DNA of 64,000 nucleotides from Comamonas sp. JUb58. Lineage in GTDB: Bacteria > Pseudomonadota > Gammaproteobacteria > Burkholderiales > Burkholderiaceae_C. Positions 1 through 8,226 of this stretch are shown piece after piece. Under the pieces are notes generated by a model. The model did no database searches. It was not told the origin of the DNA and worked only from the letters and a program-made list of their open reading frames with translations. The stretch covers positions 124,001 through 188,000 of the forward strand of contig NZ_SOAL01000011.1 in the NCBI RefSeq assembly GCF_004364775.1, written 5' to 3'. A program made the position numbers and the translations under genes. How positions within the stretch are numbered: position 1 is the first letter of the stretch; every line of letters begins with the position of its first letter.

Positions 1-1
1 G

Positions 2-1408
2 GGCCGTGCCGGCACCCAGCGCACCACCTTGGATGCCGGCACCGGCGAGCAGCTGCAGCCGCGCGAGACCCGGGGCGGCGCCTTTTTGTACCGCTTCCAT
101 TTCGAGCTGTATGCGATGCCGCGCATCTGGGGCCGCTGGATCGTGGGCTTTGCGACCATGCTGATGCTGGTGGCCATCATCAGCGGGGTCATCACGCACA
201 AGAAGATCTTCAGCGACTTCTTCACCTTCCGCCCGCGCAAGGGCCAGCGTTCCTGGCTGGATGCGCACAATGCCACGGCCGTGTTGGCGCTGCCTTTTCA
301 TCTGGTGATCACCTTCAGCGGCCTGGTGCTGCTGATGAACATGCTGATGCCCTGGGGTGTGCAAACGGCCTACAACGGCGACAGCAACGCCTATTTCTCG
401 GAATTGCGCGGCAACCGCCAGGCGCAACCGGGTGCGGCCAATGGCAACGCTCCGCGCGAAGGCGGCCGCGCCAACCGTCAGGCCGATGCCGCAGCCGACA
501 CGCCCGTCGCCATGGCCCCGGTGGGCCCGATGCTGGACGCCGCGCTACAGCAGTGGCCCGCCCATGGCGTGGGCAGCATCACCGTCAATGCACCGGGCAC
601 TGCCCGCGCCACGGTGGAGCTGCGCGAGGGCGGCGGCTCCAGCCTGGTCAACCGGGGTGCGGCATCGACCTTGTTGTTCGATGGCGTGACAGGCGAGCCG
701 CGCCAGGCGCCCGAGGCGGCCGCTATCTCCTGGCCGCGCGCGACCAGCAATGTCGTATCGAGCCTGCACCTGGGCCGCTTTGCCGAGCCGTTGGTGCGCT
801 GGCTGCTGTTTTTGAGCGGCGTGGTGGGGACCATCATGGCGGCGACCGGCATGGTGATCTGGGTCGTCAAGCGCCTGCCCGAGCGGCGCAAGCTGGGCCG
901 CACACCCCATGGCCACCGCCTGGTGGAGGTGCTCAACGTAGGCGCGATCGCCGGTCTGTCGGTGGCAACGGCCTCGTTCTTCTGGTTCAACCGCTTGCTG
1001 CCGGCCGATTTGGCAGGCCGCAGTGATTGGGAGATTCGCGGTTTCTTTACGGTGTGGGCGCTGTGCCTGCTGCACCCCATGCTGCGCCCGCACCGCCAGG
1101 CCTGGCGCGAGCAGATGCTGCTGGCCACCGTGCTGCTGGCTTTGTTGCCGCTGCTCAATGGCTTGAGCGGCGGTGCATGGCTGCCCCAAAGCATCGCTAA
1201 TGCGCAATGGAGCATCGCAGGCTTTGACCTGATGATGCTGGTGCTGGCGGCCTTGCACGGCTGGATGGTCTGGTGGCTGGTGCGCAGCAAGCAGACGGCG
1301 ACACCTCCCGCGCGCAAACCCGCTGCCGCTGCGAAGCCAGCCGCCGCCGATGCCGGTTTGCTGGCGCCGCATGCCGCTGTCGCCAGCGCGATGGAGCAGC
1401 AACGATGA
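2..1408 (+). CDS. PepSY-associated TM helix protein, 5' end missing
   Basis: The reading frame is open to the left edge of the window, so the N-terminus is missing. The visible ~468 residues contain several hydrophobic membrane segments and the motif ITHKKIF-DFFTFRP-KGQRSWLDAHN, shared almost word for word with the complete 550-aa protein at 31264-32916. PepSY membrane proteins are inner-membrane proteins common in siderophore-uptake loci, where a ferric-siderophore reductase role is suspected but not shown here. An Ala/Gln-rich, low-complexity periplasmic stretch lies near residues 130-170. The stop overlaps the next start as ATGA, so the two are probably translated together. Confidence 0.85.
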   Translation, partial: GRAGTQRTTLDAGTGEQLQPRETRGGAFLYRFHFELYAMPRIWGRWIVGFATMLMLVAIISGVITHKKIFSDFFTFRPRKGQRSWLDAHNATAVLALPFHLVITFSGLVLLMNMLMPWGVQTAYNGDSNAYFSELRGNRQAQPGAANGNAPREGGRANRQADAAADTPVAMAPVGPMLDAALQQWPAHGVGSITVNAPGTARATVELREGGGSSLVNRGAASTLLFDGVTGEPRQAPEAAAISWPRATSNVVSSLHLGRFAEPLVRWLLFLSGVVGTIMAATGMVIWVVKRLPERRKLGRTPHGHRLVEVLNVGAIAGLSVATASFFWFNRLLPADLAGRSDWEIRGFFTVWALCLLHPMLRPHRQAWREQMLLATVLLALLPLLNGLSGGAWLPQSIANAQWSIAGFDLMMLVLAALHGWMVWWLVRSKQTATPPARKPAAAAKPAAADAGLLAPHAAVASAMEQQR

Positions 1409-1737
1409 TCGCGATCGCAAGTCTGCTATGGGCCTTTGCCGGTTTTGCGGCACTGGCGGCCGCCATGGACCGCCATGAAGAACAACTGGGTACTGCCGCG
1501 TTCGCCGCCACGCAGCGCCATGGCTGGCAAGCGGGCGGCAGCGTTTTGCTGCTGCTATCGCTGCTGGCCTGTTTGCAGCGCTGGAACGCCTCGGTCGGCA
1601 TCGCCGCATGGCTGGGTCTGCTGACCTTGGCGGCGATGGCATGGGGCCTGGTGCTGACCTATGCGCCCGAGCGCGCCCGTCGCCTGGCTCTGGCTGCTGC
1701 AGCCTTGGGAGCGGTGGCAGCGGCCCTTGCGTACTGA
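1405..1737 (+). CDS. DUF3325-type small membrane protein
   Basis: A 110-aa protein with three to four hydrophobic segments and an early ALAAAMDRHEEQLG motif typical of DUF3325. Its start (ATGA) overlaps the stop of the PepSY gene. The same order, PepSY followed by DUF3325, recurs at 31264-34063, so this is a second copy of the same iron-uptake accessory module. Its biochemical role is unknown. A strong hairpin follows at 1747-1774, so it probably ends its operon. Confidence 0.75.
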   Translation: MIAIASLLWAFAGFAALAAAMDRHEEQLGTAAFAATQRHGWQAGGSVLLLLSLLACLQRWNASVGIAAWLGLLTLAAMAWGLVLTYAPERARRLALAAAALGAVAAALAY

Positions 1738-1746
1738 ACGCAAAGT

Positions 1747-1774
1747 GCCGCGCCAGGCGATAACCTGGCGCGGC
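1747..1774. terminator. Hairpin between convergent genes
   Basis: A perfect 11-bp stem (1747-1757 with 1764-1774) and a 6-nt loop lie in the 62-bp gap between the plus-strand DUF3325 gene and the minus-strand glycine-zipper gene. Position and symmetry suit a bidirectional terminator, but neither strand shows a clear U-run. Confidence 0.5.
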
Positions 1775-1799
1775 GTAGTTGCCTCAAAGGCTGTCTGAA

Positions 1800-2288
1800 T
1801 TAACCCTGGTTGGTCTGCTTGTAGGAGCGGTTGGCGCGTTCCCAGGCAGCTTTCACAGCAGGCTCGGCCTCCGTCCAGCCCAGGCGGCTTTGCGCACGCT
1901 CTGCTTGCCAGCGGCGCTCCCAGTCGCTGCGGGCGTCGTCCCAATCAACAATGCCGTCGCGCACCGACTGGTAGCCAGCGCGGTAGGCGGGGGCGTAGTC
2001 GTCGTAGGTATAGCCTTCGGCAAAGTAGGGCTCGCGCTGGTAGGCATCCGACCAGTAGGCATCTTCAGCGGTGGGGTTCACGGCTTCGGCAGCGCCCTTG
2101 CCAGCCAGGCCGCCAATGACGGCGCCGACGACACCACCTACTGCGGTGCCCACGGGGCCGGCGACCGAGCCTGCGGCTGCACCAGTCAGCGCACCACCGG
2201 CTGCACCAATGCCGGTGCCAATGGGGTGGGCGCCAGGCTCATCGGTGATCGGATCGGGGTTGAGTTTGGGGTCATGAGGATGGGTCAT
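1800..2288 (-). CDS. Glycine-zipper hypothetical protein
   Basis: A 162-aa protein. Residues ~22-68 form a Gly/Ala-rich glycine zipper (repeated GxxxG, e.g. GGVVGAVIGGLAGKGAAE) of the kind that inserts into or packs against membranes. The C-terminal half is rich in Tyr, Trp and Asp (EDAYWSDAYQREPYF). There is no obvious signal peptide. It resembles conserved stress-associated hypothetical proteins of Burkholderiales, but I cannot name a function. Confidence 0.7.
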   Translation of the reverse strand: MTHPHDPKLNPDPITDEPGAHPIGTGIGAAGGALTGAAAGSVAGPVGTAVGGVVGAVIGGLAGKGAAEAVNPTAEDAYWSDAYQREPYFAEGYTYDDYAPAYRAGYQSVRDGIVDWDDARSDWERRWQAERAQSRLGWTEAEPAVKAAWERANRSYKQTNQG

Positions 2289-2589
2289 GCTGGGCTCCTT
2301 GGTTCGGTAATGGACTTCCGTCCTGGTGCCTCCATGGTGCGGCGCAGACCGGGCCCAGGCCGTAGGACAAGCGCAGCAGCCCTGGTACGACGGGCCTGCG
2401 CTGGCCTGTCAACAGCGCCTTGCAGCCCAGGTGGCCGGGGACCACAAAGGCGCAGGGCGTTTGCCTGACAGACGCCGCGCGCCGCGCGCAGCACACTGAC
2501 TACAGCGCAGCCGTTTGCCAATTGGATGCGGGCTGGGTCTGCCACCAGCCAGGAATCTCCCTCAACGATGGCCCCGTATACCCCACGCC

Positions 2590-3453
2590 ATGATTCGACT
2601 TCAGTTTTCTCTGGAGCTTGCCTATACAGTGCATACGCCCAGCGCCGACTTTTTCTTCAACTTCCACCCCGCCCATACACCGCAGCAGACCGTGATGTCT
2701 GAGAACCTGACGGTCAACCAGGCCGCCGCCATCTGGACCCTGCAGCAAGATGCCAGCGGCCAGCGCAATATGCGCTTGCATGCGCAGACGGGGCCGCTCA
2801 AGCTCAACTACCAGGCCACGGTGGAGATCTCGCACTACAGCGATGACCCCATGCAGATCGCCGAGGTGCCGCTTTACCAGTTGCCGCTGGATGCGCTGCG
2901 TTATATCTACCCCAGCCGCTACTGCCAGTCCGACCGGCTCGCCGGCTTTGCCTATGACCTGTTCGGCCATCTGCCCCCCGGCTATGCGCGGGCCCAGGCC
3001 GTGTGCGACTGGGTGCAGCAGCATGTGAAGTTCCGCTCCAATAGCTCCTGCGGCACCACATCGGCCATCGACACCATGGTCGATTGCGTCGGCGTCTGCC
3101 GCGATTTTGCGCACCTGATGATTGCGCTGTGCCGCGCCATCAACCTGCCAGCGCGCTTTGTGACCGGTACCGACTATGGCGCCGACCCAGCGCTGGGCCC
3201 GCCTGATTTTCATGCCTATGTCGAGGTCTACCTGGGCGGTCGCTGGTACATGTTTGACCCCTCGGGCACTGCCATCCCCATGGGCATGATGCGGCTGGCC
3301 ACCGGGCGCGATGCCGCCGACGCCGCCTTTGCGACGATCTTTGGCGGGGTCACCAGTGAGGCGCCGCGCATTGAGGTGGTGGCGGAGCACAACGGTGGGC
3401 AGTGGCAACTGCCGGTGCATACGGACCAGGGTTTGTCGACTGCCGTGGTTTGA
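2590..3453 (+). CDS. Transglutaminase-like domain protein
   Basis: A 287-aa protein of the transglutaminase/bacterial cysteine-protease superfamily. The catalytic triad is visible as Cys170 (DCVGVCRDFAHL), His208 (DFHAYVEVYL) and Asp223 (WYMFDPSG). An N-terminal beta-rich region precedes the core, as in stand-alone bacterial transglutaminase-like proteins. The ATG at 2590 is preferred to the upstream ATG at 2515 because family similarity begins with MIRLQFSLELAY. No signal peptide is seen, so it is probably cytoplasmic. The substrate is unknown. Confidence 0.85.
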   Translation: MIRLQFSLELAYTVHTPSADFFFNFHPAHTPQQTVMSENLTVNQAAAIWTLQQDASGQRNMRLHAQTGPLKLNYQATVEISHYSDDPMQIAEVPLYQLPLDALRYIYPSRYCQSDRLAGFAYDLFGHLPPGYARAQAVCDWVQQHVKFRSNSSCGTTSAIDTMVDCVGVCRDFAHLMIALCRAINLPARFVTGTDYGADPALGPPDFHAYVEVYLGGRWYMFDPSGTAIPMGMMRLATGRDAADAAFATIFGGVTSEAPRIEVVAEHNGGQWQLPVHTDQGLSTAVV

Positions 3454-3526
3454 GGCACTGCGCTTGCGGCTGCATCCTTTGATATGGCGCAAAGCTTGGC
3501 GATTGCGCTTTGCAACTGCGATAAGC

Positions 3527-3648
3527 CAAAAAAATGCCGCCCCGTTTGGGGCGGCAGTGCATTCAAGAAGAAAGCCGATCCTGAAAATCAGGGTGTCCAT
3601 GCAAATTAAGAGAGGGAGGGAGGGTACGCATGAACTCGGCGAAAGCGA
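3527..3648 (-). ncRNA. Candidate small RNA with intrinsic terminator
   Basis: On the minus strand a promoter-like pair is followed ~8 nt later by ~120 nt ending in a textbook terminator: an 8-bp stem (3536-3543 with 3548-3555), a GTTT-type loop, then seven T. The body carries an unstructured C/U-rich run (CCCTCCCTCCCTCTC, 3611-3625) able to pair with Shine-Dalgarno sequences, and a small hairpin with CCTGA/TCAGG arms. No ORF in it looks coding. A trans-acting sRNA is an inference. Confidence 0.5.
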
Positions 3649-3655
3649 TGGTCAA

Positions 3656-3684
3656 ATTCTAGGACCGCTATCGGCGTTTGACAG
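3656..3684 (-). promoter_or_regulatory. Sigma-70-like promoter for candidate sRNA
   Basis: Read on the minus strand: CTGTCA (-35, 4/6 match), a 17-bp spacer, TAGAAT (-10, 5/6 match). The spacing is ideal, and a terminator lies ~110-120 nt downstream with no protein gene between. Confidence 0.45.
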
Positions 3685-3716
3685 GTTCGGACCTTGCGCA
3701 ATCGTCAGCAATTGAC

Positions 3717-3745
3717 AAAAAAAGAGCCCGCATTGCTGCGGGCTC
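3717..3745 (-). terminator. Second minus-strand intrinsic terminator
   Basis: A perfect 9-bp stem (3724-3732 with 3737-3745), loop TTGC, then seven T on the minus strand. It ends some transcript arriving from ~3750-4240. That could be the 3' end of the Bug-gene mRNA ~500 nt away, or a second small RNA containing the purine-rich stretch GGAGGGAGGTAGAAG. Confidence 0.7.
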
Positions 3746-4247
3746 CAAGGTCGATTTCCTTTTCTTCTACTTCTACCTCCCTCCAGAGGAATCGAGATCA
3801 TATGTCAAAACTATGACGATCTCATTATCATAAATTCAACAAATGTCAGCTTTTTGAAAGCTTGGAGATTCCTAGCGGGAATCTATTCAGCTCATGTTAA
3901 ATGCTATCAACCTATTAGTTGACTGAGTAATTCAATGTTGGCCCGCTCAGTAGCGCTGATTTGCGCAGGCACGGCCGCCGAATCACAAGTCTGGAGGCTG
4001 CTCAAATTGTGCCAATAGTTACTGAATGCGGTGAGTACGAACGCACTCGGCGCAACTGATTGTTGGCGGGTGCAATATTATGTACTAATTTTGATAGCAA
4101 AAAGCCGCATGCTGGCTGGCGGGCGACAGTATGGCGAGTATGGCCGTGTCACTGAGGCATGGGCTTGAAAACGCGCGAGGGAGGTACAGTTGCCAGCCCT
4201 GCGCGCAAGGGCTGGCGATAAAGACAGGCGGTGGCCCGGTTTGCGTT

Positions 4248-5255
4248 TTATGCCACGGGCTTGCGGCCCACGGTGCGGATCAGCTCACCCACGCGCAGCA
4301 GGTACTGGTCAAAAGCCTGGTTGGCTGCCGCCTGGCTGCTGGTGGGCTGGGCCACGGTGCGGCCTTCGGCCTCCAGGCGGGCGCGGATCTCGGGGTTGAG
4401 CAGGGCCGCGCCAATGGCGTTGCGCAACTGGGTGACGCGCTCGGCCGGGCAGCCTTGCTTGACAAAGTAGCCGCCGCTGATGGTGTAGGCAAAGTCAGGC
4501 AACTGCTGGCTTTGGCTGATCAGCGGGATATGGGCCAGGGGCGTAGGCAGCTCCTTGGAGAAGCTGGTGACGACCTTGAGCCGGCCCTGGGTCTGCATCG
4601 CATCAAAGCTGGTCTGGTAGGGGAGGATGGCCAGGTCCACCTCGCCACCGGCCACACCCTGCAGAGCGGGCGCACCACCCTTGTAAGGCACATGCAGCAG
4701 GGGCGCGCCCACGCGGGTGGCCAAGGCCTCGCCCATCAGGTGGTAGATGGAATCAATGCCGACAGTGGCGTAGGTGAGCGGCTTGGCGCTGCTTTGCTTG
4801 GCCAGCGCAATCACCTTGTCCAGCGAATCGGCCTGCAGGCCATTGCGGGCCAGCAGCACGATATGCGCTTCGCTGATCGGCGCGACCAGGCTGAAATCCT
4901 TCGGGCTATAGCGGGCCGAGGGGTTGAGCATGGGCGCCAGAAACACCTCATTGATCGAGCCATGGAAGAAGGTATAGGCATCGGCCTGCGCACTCAGTAC
5001 CTTGTTGGCACCGATCAGGCCGGTGCCGCCGCCGTAGTTCTCCACCACGACTTGCTGCTTGAGGCTCTTGCCAATAGATTCGCCAAAGATGCGGGCGGCA
5101 GTATCGCTGGCGCCGCCAGCGGGGTAGGGCACGACCAGCGACAGCGGCTTGGTCGGGTAGGCATCGGCTGCCCAGGCCTGTTGCGTGGCCAGCCAGGGGG
5201 CGCCCGCCAGCAGGCTGGCGTATTGGAGAAACTGGCGGCGATAGGTTGTGTGCAT
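4248..5255 (-). CDS. Bug-family tripartite tricarboxylate solute-binding protein
   Basis: A 335-aa periplasmic binding protein of the Bug family (Bordetella uptake gene), which captures small carboxylates or aromatic acids for uptake. The N-terminus has a Tat-like signal (YRRQFLQYASLLAG) and a cleavage region near AWAADAYP. The Bug hallmarks KPLSLVVPYPAGGASDTAAR and the LHVPYKGGAPALQ loop are present. Start at 5255 is chosen because it begins at the signal peptide. It lies 19 nt after the M20 hydrolase stop, so the two form one operon, probably controlled by the divergent LysR gene. The ligand is likely an acylated or amide compound hydrolysed by the neighbour, which is an inference. Confidence 0.88.
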   Translation of the reverse strand: MHTTYRRQFLQYASLLAGAPWLATQQAWAADAYPTKPLSLVVPYPAGGASDTAARIFGESIGKSLKQQVVVENYGGGTGLIGANKVLSAQADAYTFFHGSINEVFLAPMLNPSARYSPKDFSLVAPISEAHIVLLARNGLQADSLDKVIALAKQSSAKPLTYATVGIDSIYHLMGEALATRVGAPLLHVPYKGGAPALQGVAGGEVDLAILPYQTSFDAMQTQGRLKVVTSFSKELPTPLAHIPLISQSQQLPDFAYTISGGYFVKQGCPAERVTQLRNAIGAALLNPEIRARLEAEGRTVAQPTSSQAAANQAFDQYLLRVGELIRTVGRKPVA

Positions 5256-5274
5256 GGTGCTCTCGCTCGGTGGT

Positions 5275-6456
5275 TTATTGCAGATAGCTTTGTGCCAGGC
5301 TGGCCCAGAAGGCCGCGCCGATGGGCAGGGCCTTGTCATTGAAGTCGTACAGCGGGTTGTGCACCATGCAGCCGCCGTCCTGTCCCAGGCCATTGCCCAG
5401 CCGCACATAGGCGCCGGGGCGGTGCTCCAGCATGTAGGCAAAGTCTTCGCTACCCATCACCGGGCCCCGGGTCACCACGTTGTCGGCGCCCAGCAGTTTG
5501 GCGGCCACTTCGCGGGCACGCTCGGTTTGCGCGGCATGGTTGACCAGCACCGGGTACTTGCGCTCGTACAGCAGATCGGCCTTGAGCTGGTAGCTCTGGG
5601 CCTGGGCGCTGACAAAGTCGCGCAGCCGGGTCTCGATCTGGTTGCGCACCTCGGGGTTGAGCGCGCGGATGCCGATCTTGATCGTGGCGCTCTCGGGCAC
5701 GATGTTGTAGGTGGCGCCGGCCTGGATGGAGCCCACGGTGATGACGGCCGACTTGAGCGCATCGACCTCGCGGCTGACCAGCGACTGCAGGCCCAGCACG
5801 ATGCTGGCGGCGGCCTGCATCACGTCGATGCCGTGGTGGGGCATGGCGCCATGGGCGGAGCGGCCGGTCAAGGTCACGGTGGCACGGTCGAACGAGGCCA
5901 TCGCGGGCCCGGCGATCATGCCGATCTGGCCCACCGGCAGGCCCGGCGTGTTGTGCAGCGCATAGATTTCATCGCAGGGAAACTGCTCGAACAGGCCGTC
6001 ATCGACCATGCGCAAGGCGCCGCCCTCGTTCTCTTCCGCCGGCTGAAAAATCAGGTTCAGGGTGCCGTTGTAGTCCACCGATTCAGCCAGGTAGCGCGCA
6101 GCGCACAGCAGGATGGCGGTGTGGCCATCGTGGCCGCAGGCATGCATCTTGCCGCTCAGGGTGCTGGCATAGGGCAGGCCGGTTTTCTCCTGGATCGGCA
6201 GCGCATCCATGTCGGCACGAATGCCGATGCTGCGGCTGCCCTGGCCTTTTTTGAGGCGGCCCACCACGCCCGTGCTGCCCAGGCCCCGGTGCACTTCATA
6301 GCCCCAGGACTGCAGGCGCTCGGCCACCAGGTCGCTGGTGCGCAGCTCTTCAAAGGCCAGCTCCGGGAAAGCATGGATCTGGTGGCGGATGCCGACAAAC
6401 TCAGGCGCAAGGGCCTGTACGGCGGATAGCAAGGCAGGTTGGAGTGGTGCGTTCAT
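5275..6456 (-). CDS. M20 family amidohydrolase (hippurate-hydrolase-like)
   Basis: A 393-aa metallohydrolase of the M20/M40 amidohydrolase family (hippurate, N-acyl-amino-acid or indole-acetyl-amino-acid hydrolases). Metal and catalytic motifs are present: RADMDALPIQE, MHACGHDGHTA, the EENEGGA region, and a C-terminal VMGSEDFAYM. The length is normal. It is the first gene of an operon with the Bug binding protein, 113 bp from a divergent LysR regulator. This is a standard capture-and-hydrolyse arrangement. The exact substrate cannot be read from the sequence. Confidence 0.88.
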   Translation of the reverse strand: MNAPLQPALLSAVQALAPEFVGIRHQIHAFPELAFEELRTSDLVAERLQSWGYEVHRGLGSTGVVGRLKKGQGSRSIGIRADMDALPIQEKTGLPYASTLSGKMHACGHDGHTAILLCAARYLAESVDYNGTLNLIFQPAEENEGGALRMVDDGLFEQFPCDEIYALHNTPGLPVGQIGMIAGPAMASFDRATVTLTGRSAHGAMPHHGIDVMQAAASIVLGLQSLVSREVDALKSAVITVGSIQAGATYNIVPESATIKIGIRALNPEVRNQIETRLRDFVSAQAQSYQLKADLLYERKYPVLVNHAAQTERAREVAAKLLGADNVVTRGPVMGSEDFAYMLEHRPGAYVRLGNGLGQDGGCMVHNPLYDFNDKALPIGAAFWASLAQSYLQ

Positions 6457-6569
6457 GGTGGGGCCGTCACAAAAAAGTCAAACCATTATCGAAAGCGCCA
6501 TCCGTCGCGTCCATGACAACGCAAGCAATCAAACGTTGCAAGAATCGCAACAATTGGCGGAGGCAAGCG

Positions 6570-7493
6570 ATGTTGAACCTGGGTATGGACGATGTGCTGG
6601 ACCGCAAGCGGGCGCTGTGCCTGCTGCAGATCATGGAAACCGGCTCGGTGCGCGGCGCGGCCGATGTGCTGGCGGTGGATCCGTCGATGGTCAGCCGCAC
6701 GGTGGCGCGGCTGGAGCAGGACACCGGCCTGGTGCTGCTGGAGCGGCGCGGCCGGGGCGTGGTGGTGACCGATGCTGGCCGCATGCTGGCACTGTTTGCC
6801 CGCCGCCAGCAAGACCTGCACGACACCTTTGTGGCGGAGGTCAACAGCCTCAAGAACGCGCAATCGGGCCACCTGGACCTGGTGCTGGGCGAGGGCACGC
6901 TGGACATGGTGATGGGCCCGGTGCTGCAGGGTTTCATCAAAGCCCATGGCGATGTGCGCTACCACATCAAGGTGGCCGGTACCGAGGAGGCCGTGCAGTG
7001 CATTCTGGAGGACCGGGCGCATATCGGCATCGTGTTCCAGCCGCCCAACGATGCGCGCCTGCGCTCCCACCATGCCCGGCTGGCCCCTGTGCGGGTGCAT
7101 GTGCGCAAGGGCCATCCGCTGGCCGGCCACAACGGGCCCTTGAGCCTGGCCGATCTGGCGCCTTACCCGGGCGCAGCGCTGGAGGAATCCTTTGGCGTGC
7201 GCAAGCACATCCAGGCCGCCGAGCTGGAGGAAAACATCCGCCTGCAGCCCATGCTGACCACCAACTCCTTCAAGGTGCTGTGGGATTTTGCGGTGATGGG
7301 CCTGGGCTACATAATGACGCCGCGCTCCATCCCGCTGCAGGGCGTGGCGCTGGATACCTTGGTGTCCCTGCCTTTGGCCAGCCCGGTGCTGAACCACAGC
7401 CAACTGCATGTGGTCACCCGCAGCGGCCGGCCGCTGTCGCCGGTGGCATCGCAGCTGCTGCGGCAGATGGTGGCGGCGTTTTCCGCGAGCTGA
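6570..7493 (+). CDS. LysR-family transcriptional regulator
   Basis: A 307-aa regulator with an N-terminal winged helix-turn-helix (SVRGAADVLAVDPSMVSRTVARLEQ) and a LysR effector-binding domain from about residue 90. Start at 6570 is supported by GGAGG 6 nt upstream. It is divergent from the M20 hydrolase-Bug operon with 113 bp between starts, the classical arrangement for a LysR protein acting on the neighbouring operon. The inducer is probably that operon's substrate. Confidence 0.88.
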   Translation: MLNLGMDDVLDRKRALCLLQIMETGSVRGAADVLAVDPSMVSRTVARLEQDTGLVLLERRGRGVVVTDAGRMLALFARRQQDLHDTFVAEVNSLKNAQSGHLDLVLGEGTLDMVMGPVLQGFIKAHGDVRYHIKVAGTEEAVQCILEDRAHIGIVFQPPNDARLRSHHARLAPVRVHVRKGHPLAGHNGPLSLADLAPYPGAALEESFGVRKHIQAAELEENIRLQPMLTTNSFKVLWDFAVMGLGYIMTPRSIPLQGVALDTLVSLPLASPVLNHSQLHVVTRSGRPLSPVASQLLRQMVAAFSAS

Positions 7494-7544
7494 TGCGCGA
7501 AGCGAAGACTGGACAGTGCATACTGCGCGGCTGGAGAGACCACG

Positions 7545-8021
7545 ATGGCATCACACTTGGACAGCTTTGACCTGCAACTGCTCGCCCACCTGCAGCGCGA
7601 TGCGCGCCTGCCCCAGGCGGAGCTGGGCGCGCGGGTGAACCTCTCGACGGCTGCCGTCAACCGCCGGCTCAAGCGCTTGGGCGAGGAGGGCGTCATCAAA
7701 CGCTACACGGTGGAGATCGAGCCCGCCGCCGTCGGCTACCCGCTCACTGTCATCGTCGGCGTGGAGGCCGAGAGCGAACGGGTGGACCTGCTCGATGCCA
7801 CCAAGCGCGTCTTCATGGACTGCCCCGAAGTGCAGCAGTGCTACTACGTGACGGGCGAGTGGGACTTCATCCTGATCCTGGCCGTCACCGACATGGCGCA
7901 CTACAACGCGCTGACCCGGCAGCTGTTTTTCAGCAGCAACAACGTCAAACGCTTCAAGACCTTTGTGGCGATGGAGCGCGAGAAAACCGGCATGGCGCTA
8001 CCGATAGGGCTGCCGGATTAA
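7545..8021 (+). CDS. Lrp/AsnC-family transcriptional regulator
   Basis: A 158-aa protein of normal Lrp size: helix-turn-helix (LPQAELGARVNLSTAAVNRRLKRL) followed by a RAM ligand-binding domain with the GEWDFILILAV strand. It lies upstream of and co-oriented with the diaminopropionate ammonia-lyase gene, so local control of amino-acid catabolism is likely. Lrp-type proteins of this group usually sense an amino acid. The one sensed here is not known. Confidence 0.88.
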   Translation: MASHLDSFDLQLLAHLQRDARLPQAELGARVNLSTAAVNRRLKRLGEEGVIKRYTVEIEPAAVGYPLTVIVGVEAESERVDLLDATKRVFMDCPEVQQCYYVTGEWDFILILAVTDMAHYNALTRQLFFSSNNVKRFKTFVAMEREKTGMALPIGLPD

Positions 8022-8156
8022 CGGGGTTGGAGTGCCGGATCTGCAGGCATGCAACAAGCTCGCAGAGGTCTAGGGCAAAACGGTAAATCGTTCCATTTGG
8101 AGGCGCGATACAGGGACAAAAATCCAGGGTGCCACCTCTACGATGGCCGGGTAGCG

Positions 8157-8194
8157 GTTGAGGATGCAAGCTAGCCATGCAGGCATCCCTCAAC
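8157..8194 (+). promoter_or_regulatory. Long hairpin in leader of ammonia-lyase gene
   Basis: GTTGAGGATGC (8157-8167) pairs with GCATCCCTCAAC (8183-8194) except for one bulged C, with a 15-nt loop. It is 32 nt upstream of the ATG at 8227, ahead of a pyrimidine tract. It could be an attenuator, an mRNA-stability element or the 3' end of a short transcript. Confidence 0.4.
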
Positions 8195-8226
8195 CTTCTT
8201 GCCCTTTGCCCCTGGAGACCCCTTCA

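Larger units (their letters stand above)
3454..4247. other. Protein-free interval with small-RNA signals
   Basis: About 790 bases with no convincing protein gene and lower GC than the flanks. It holds two minus-strand intrinsic terminators (3527-3555 and 3717-3745), a minus-strand promoter (3656-3684), and a short stem-loop at 4193-4215 (CCAGCCCT paired with AGGGCTGG) downstream of the Bug gene. The rest, about 3790-4190, is AT-richer DNA in which I recognise nothing. Confidence 0.6.

Noticed and set aside
3761-3790. Phe/Tyr-rich reading frame resembling an attenuation leader peptide
   Set aside because: The hairpins lie upstream of it, their U-runs are on the other strand, and no biosynthetic gene follows.
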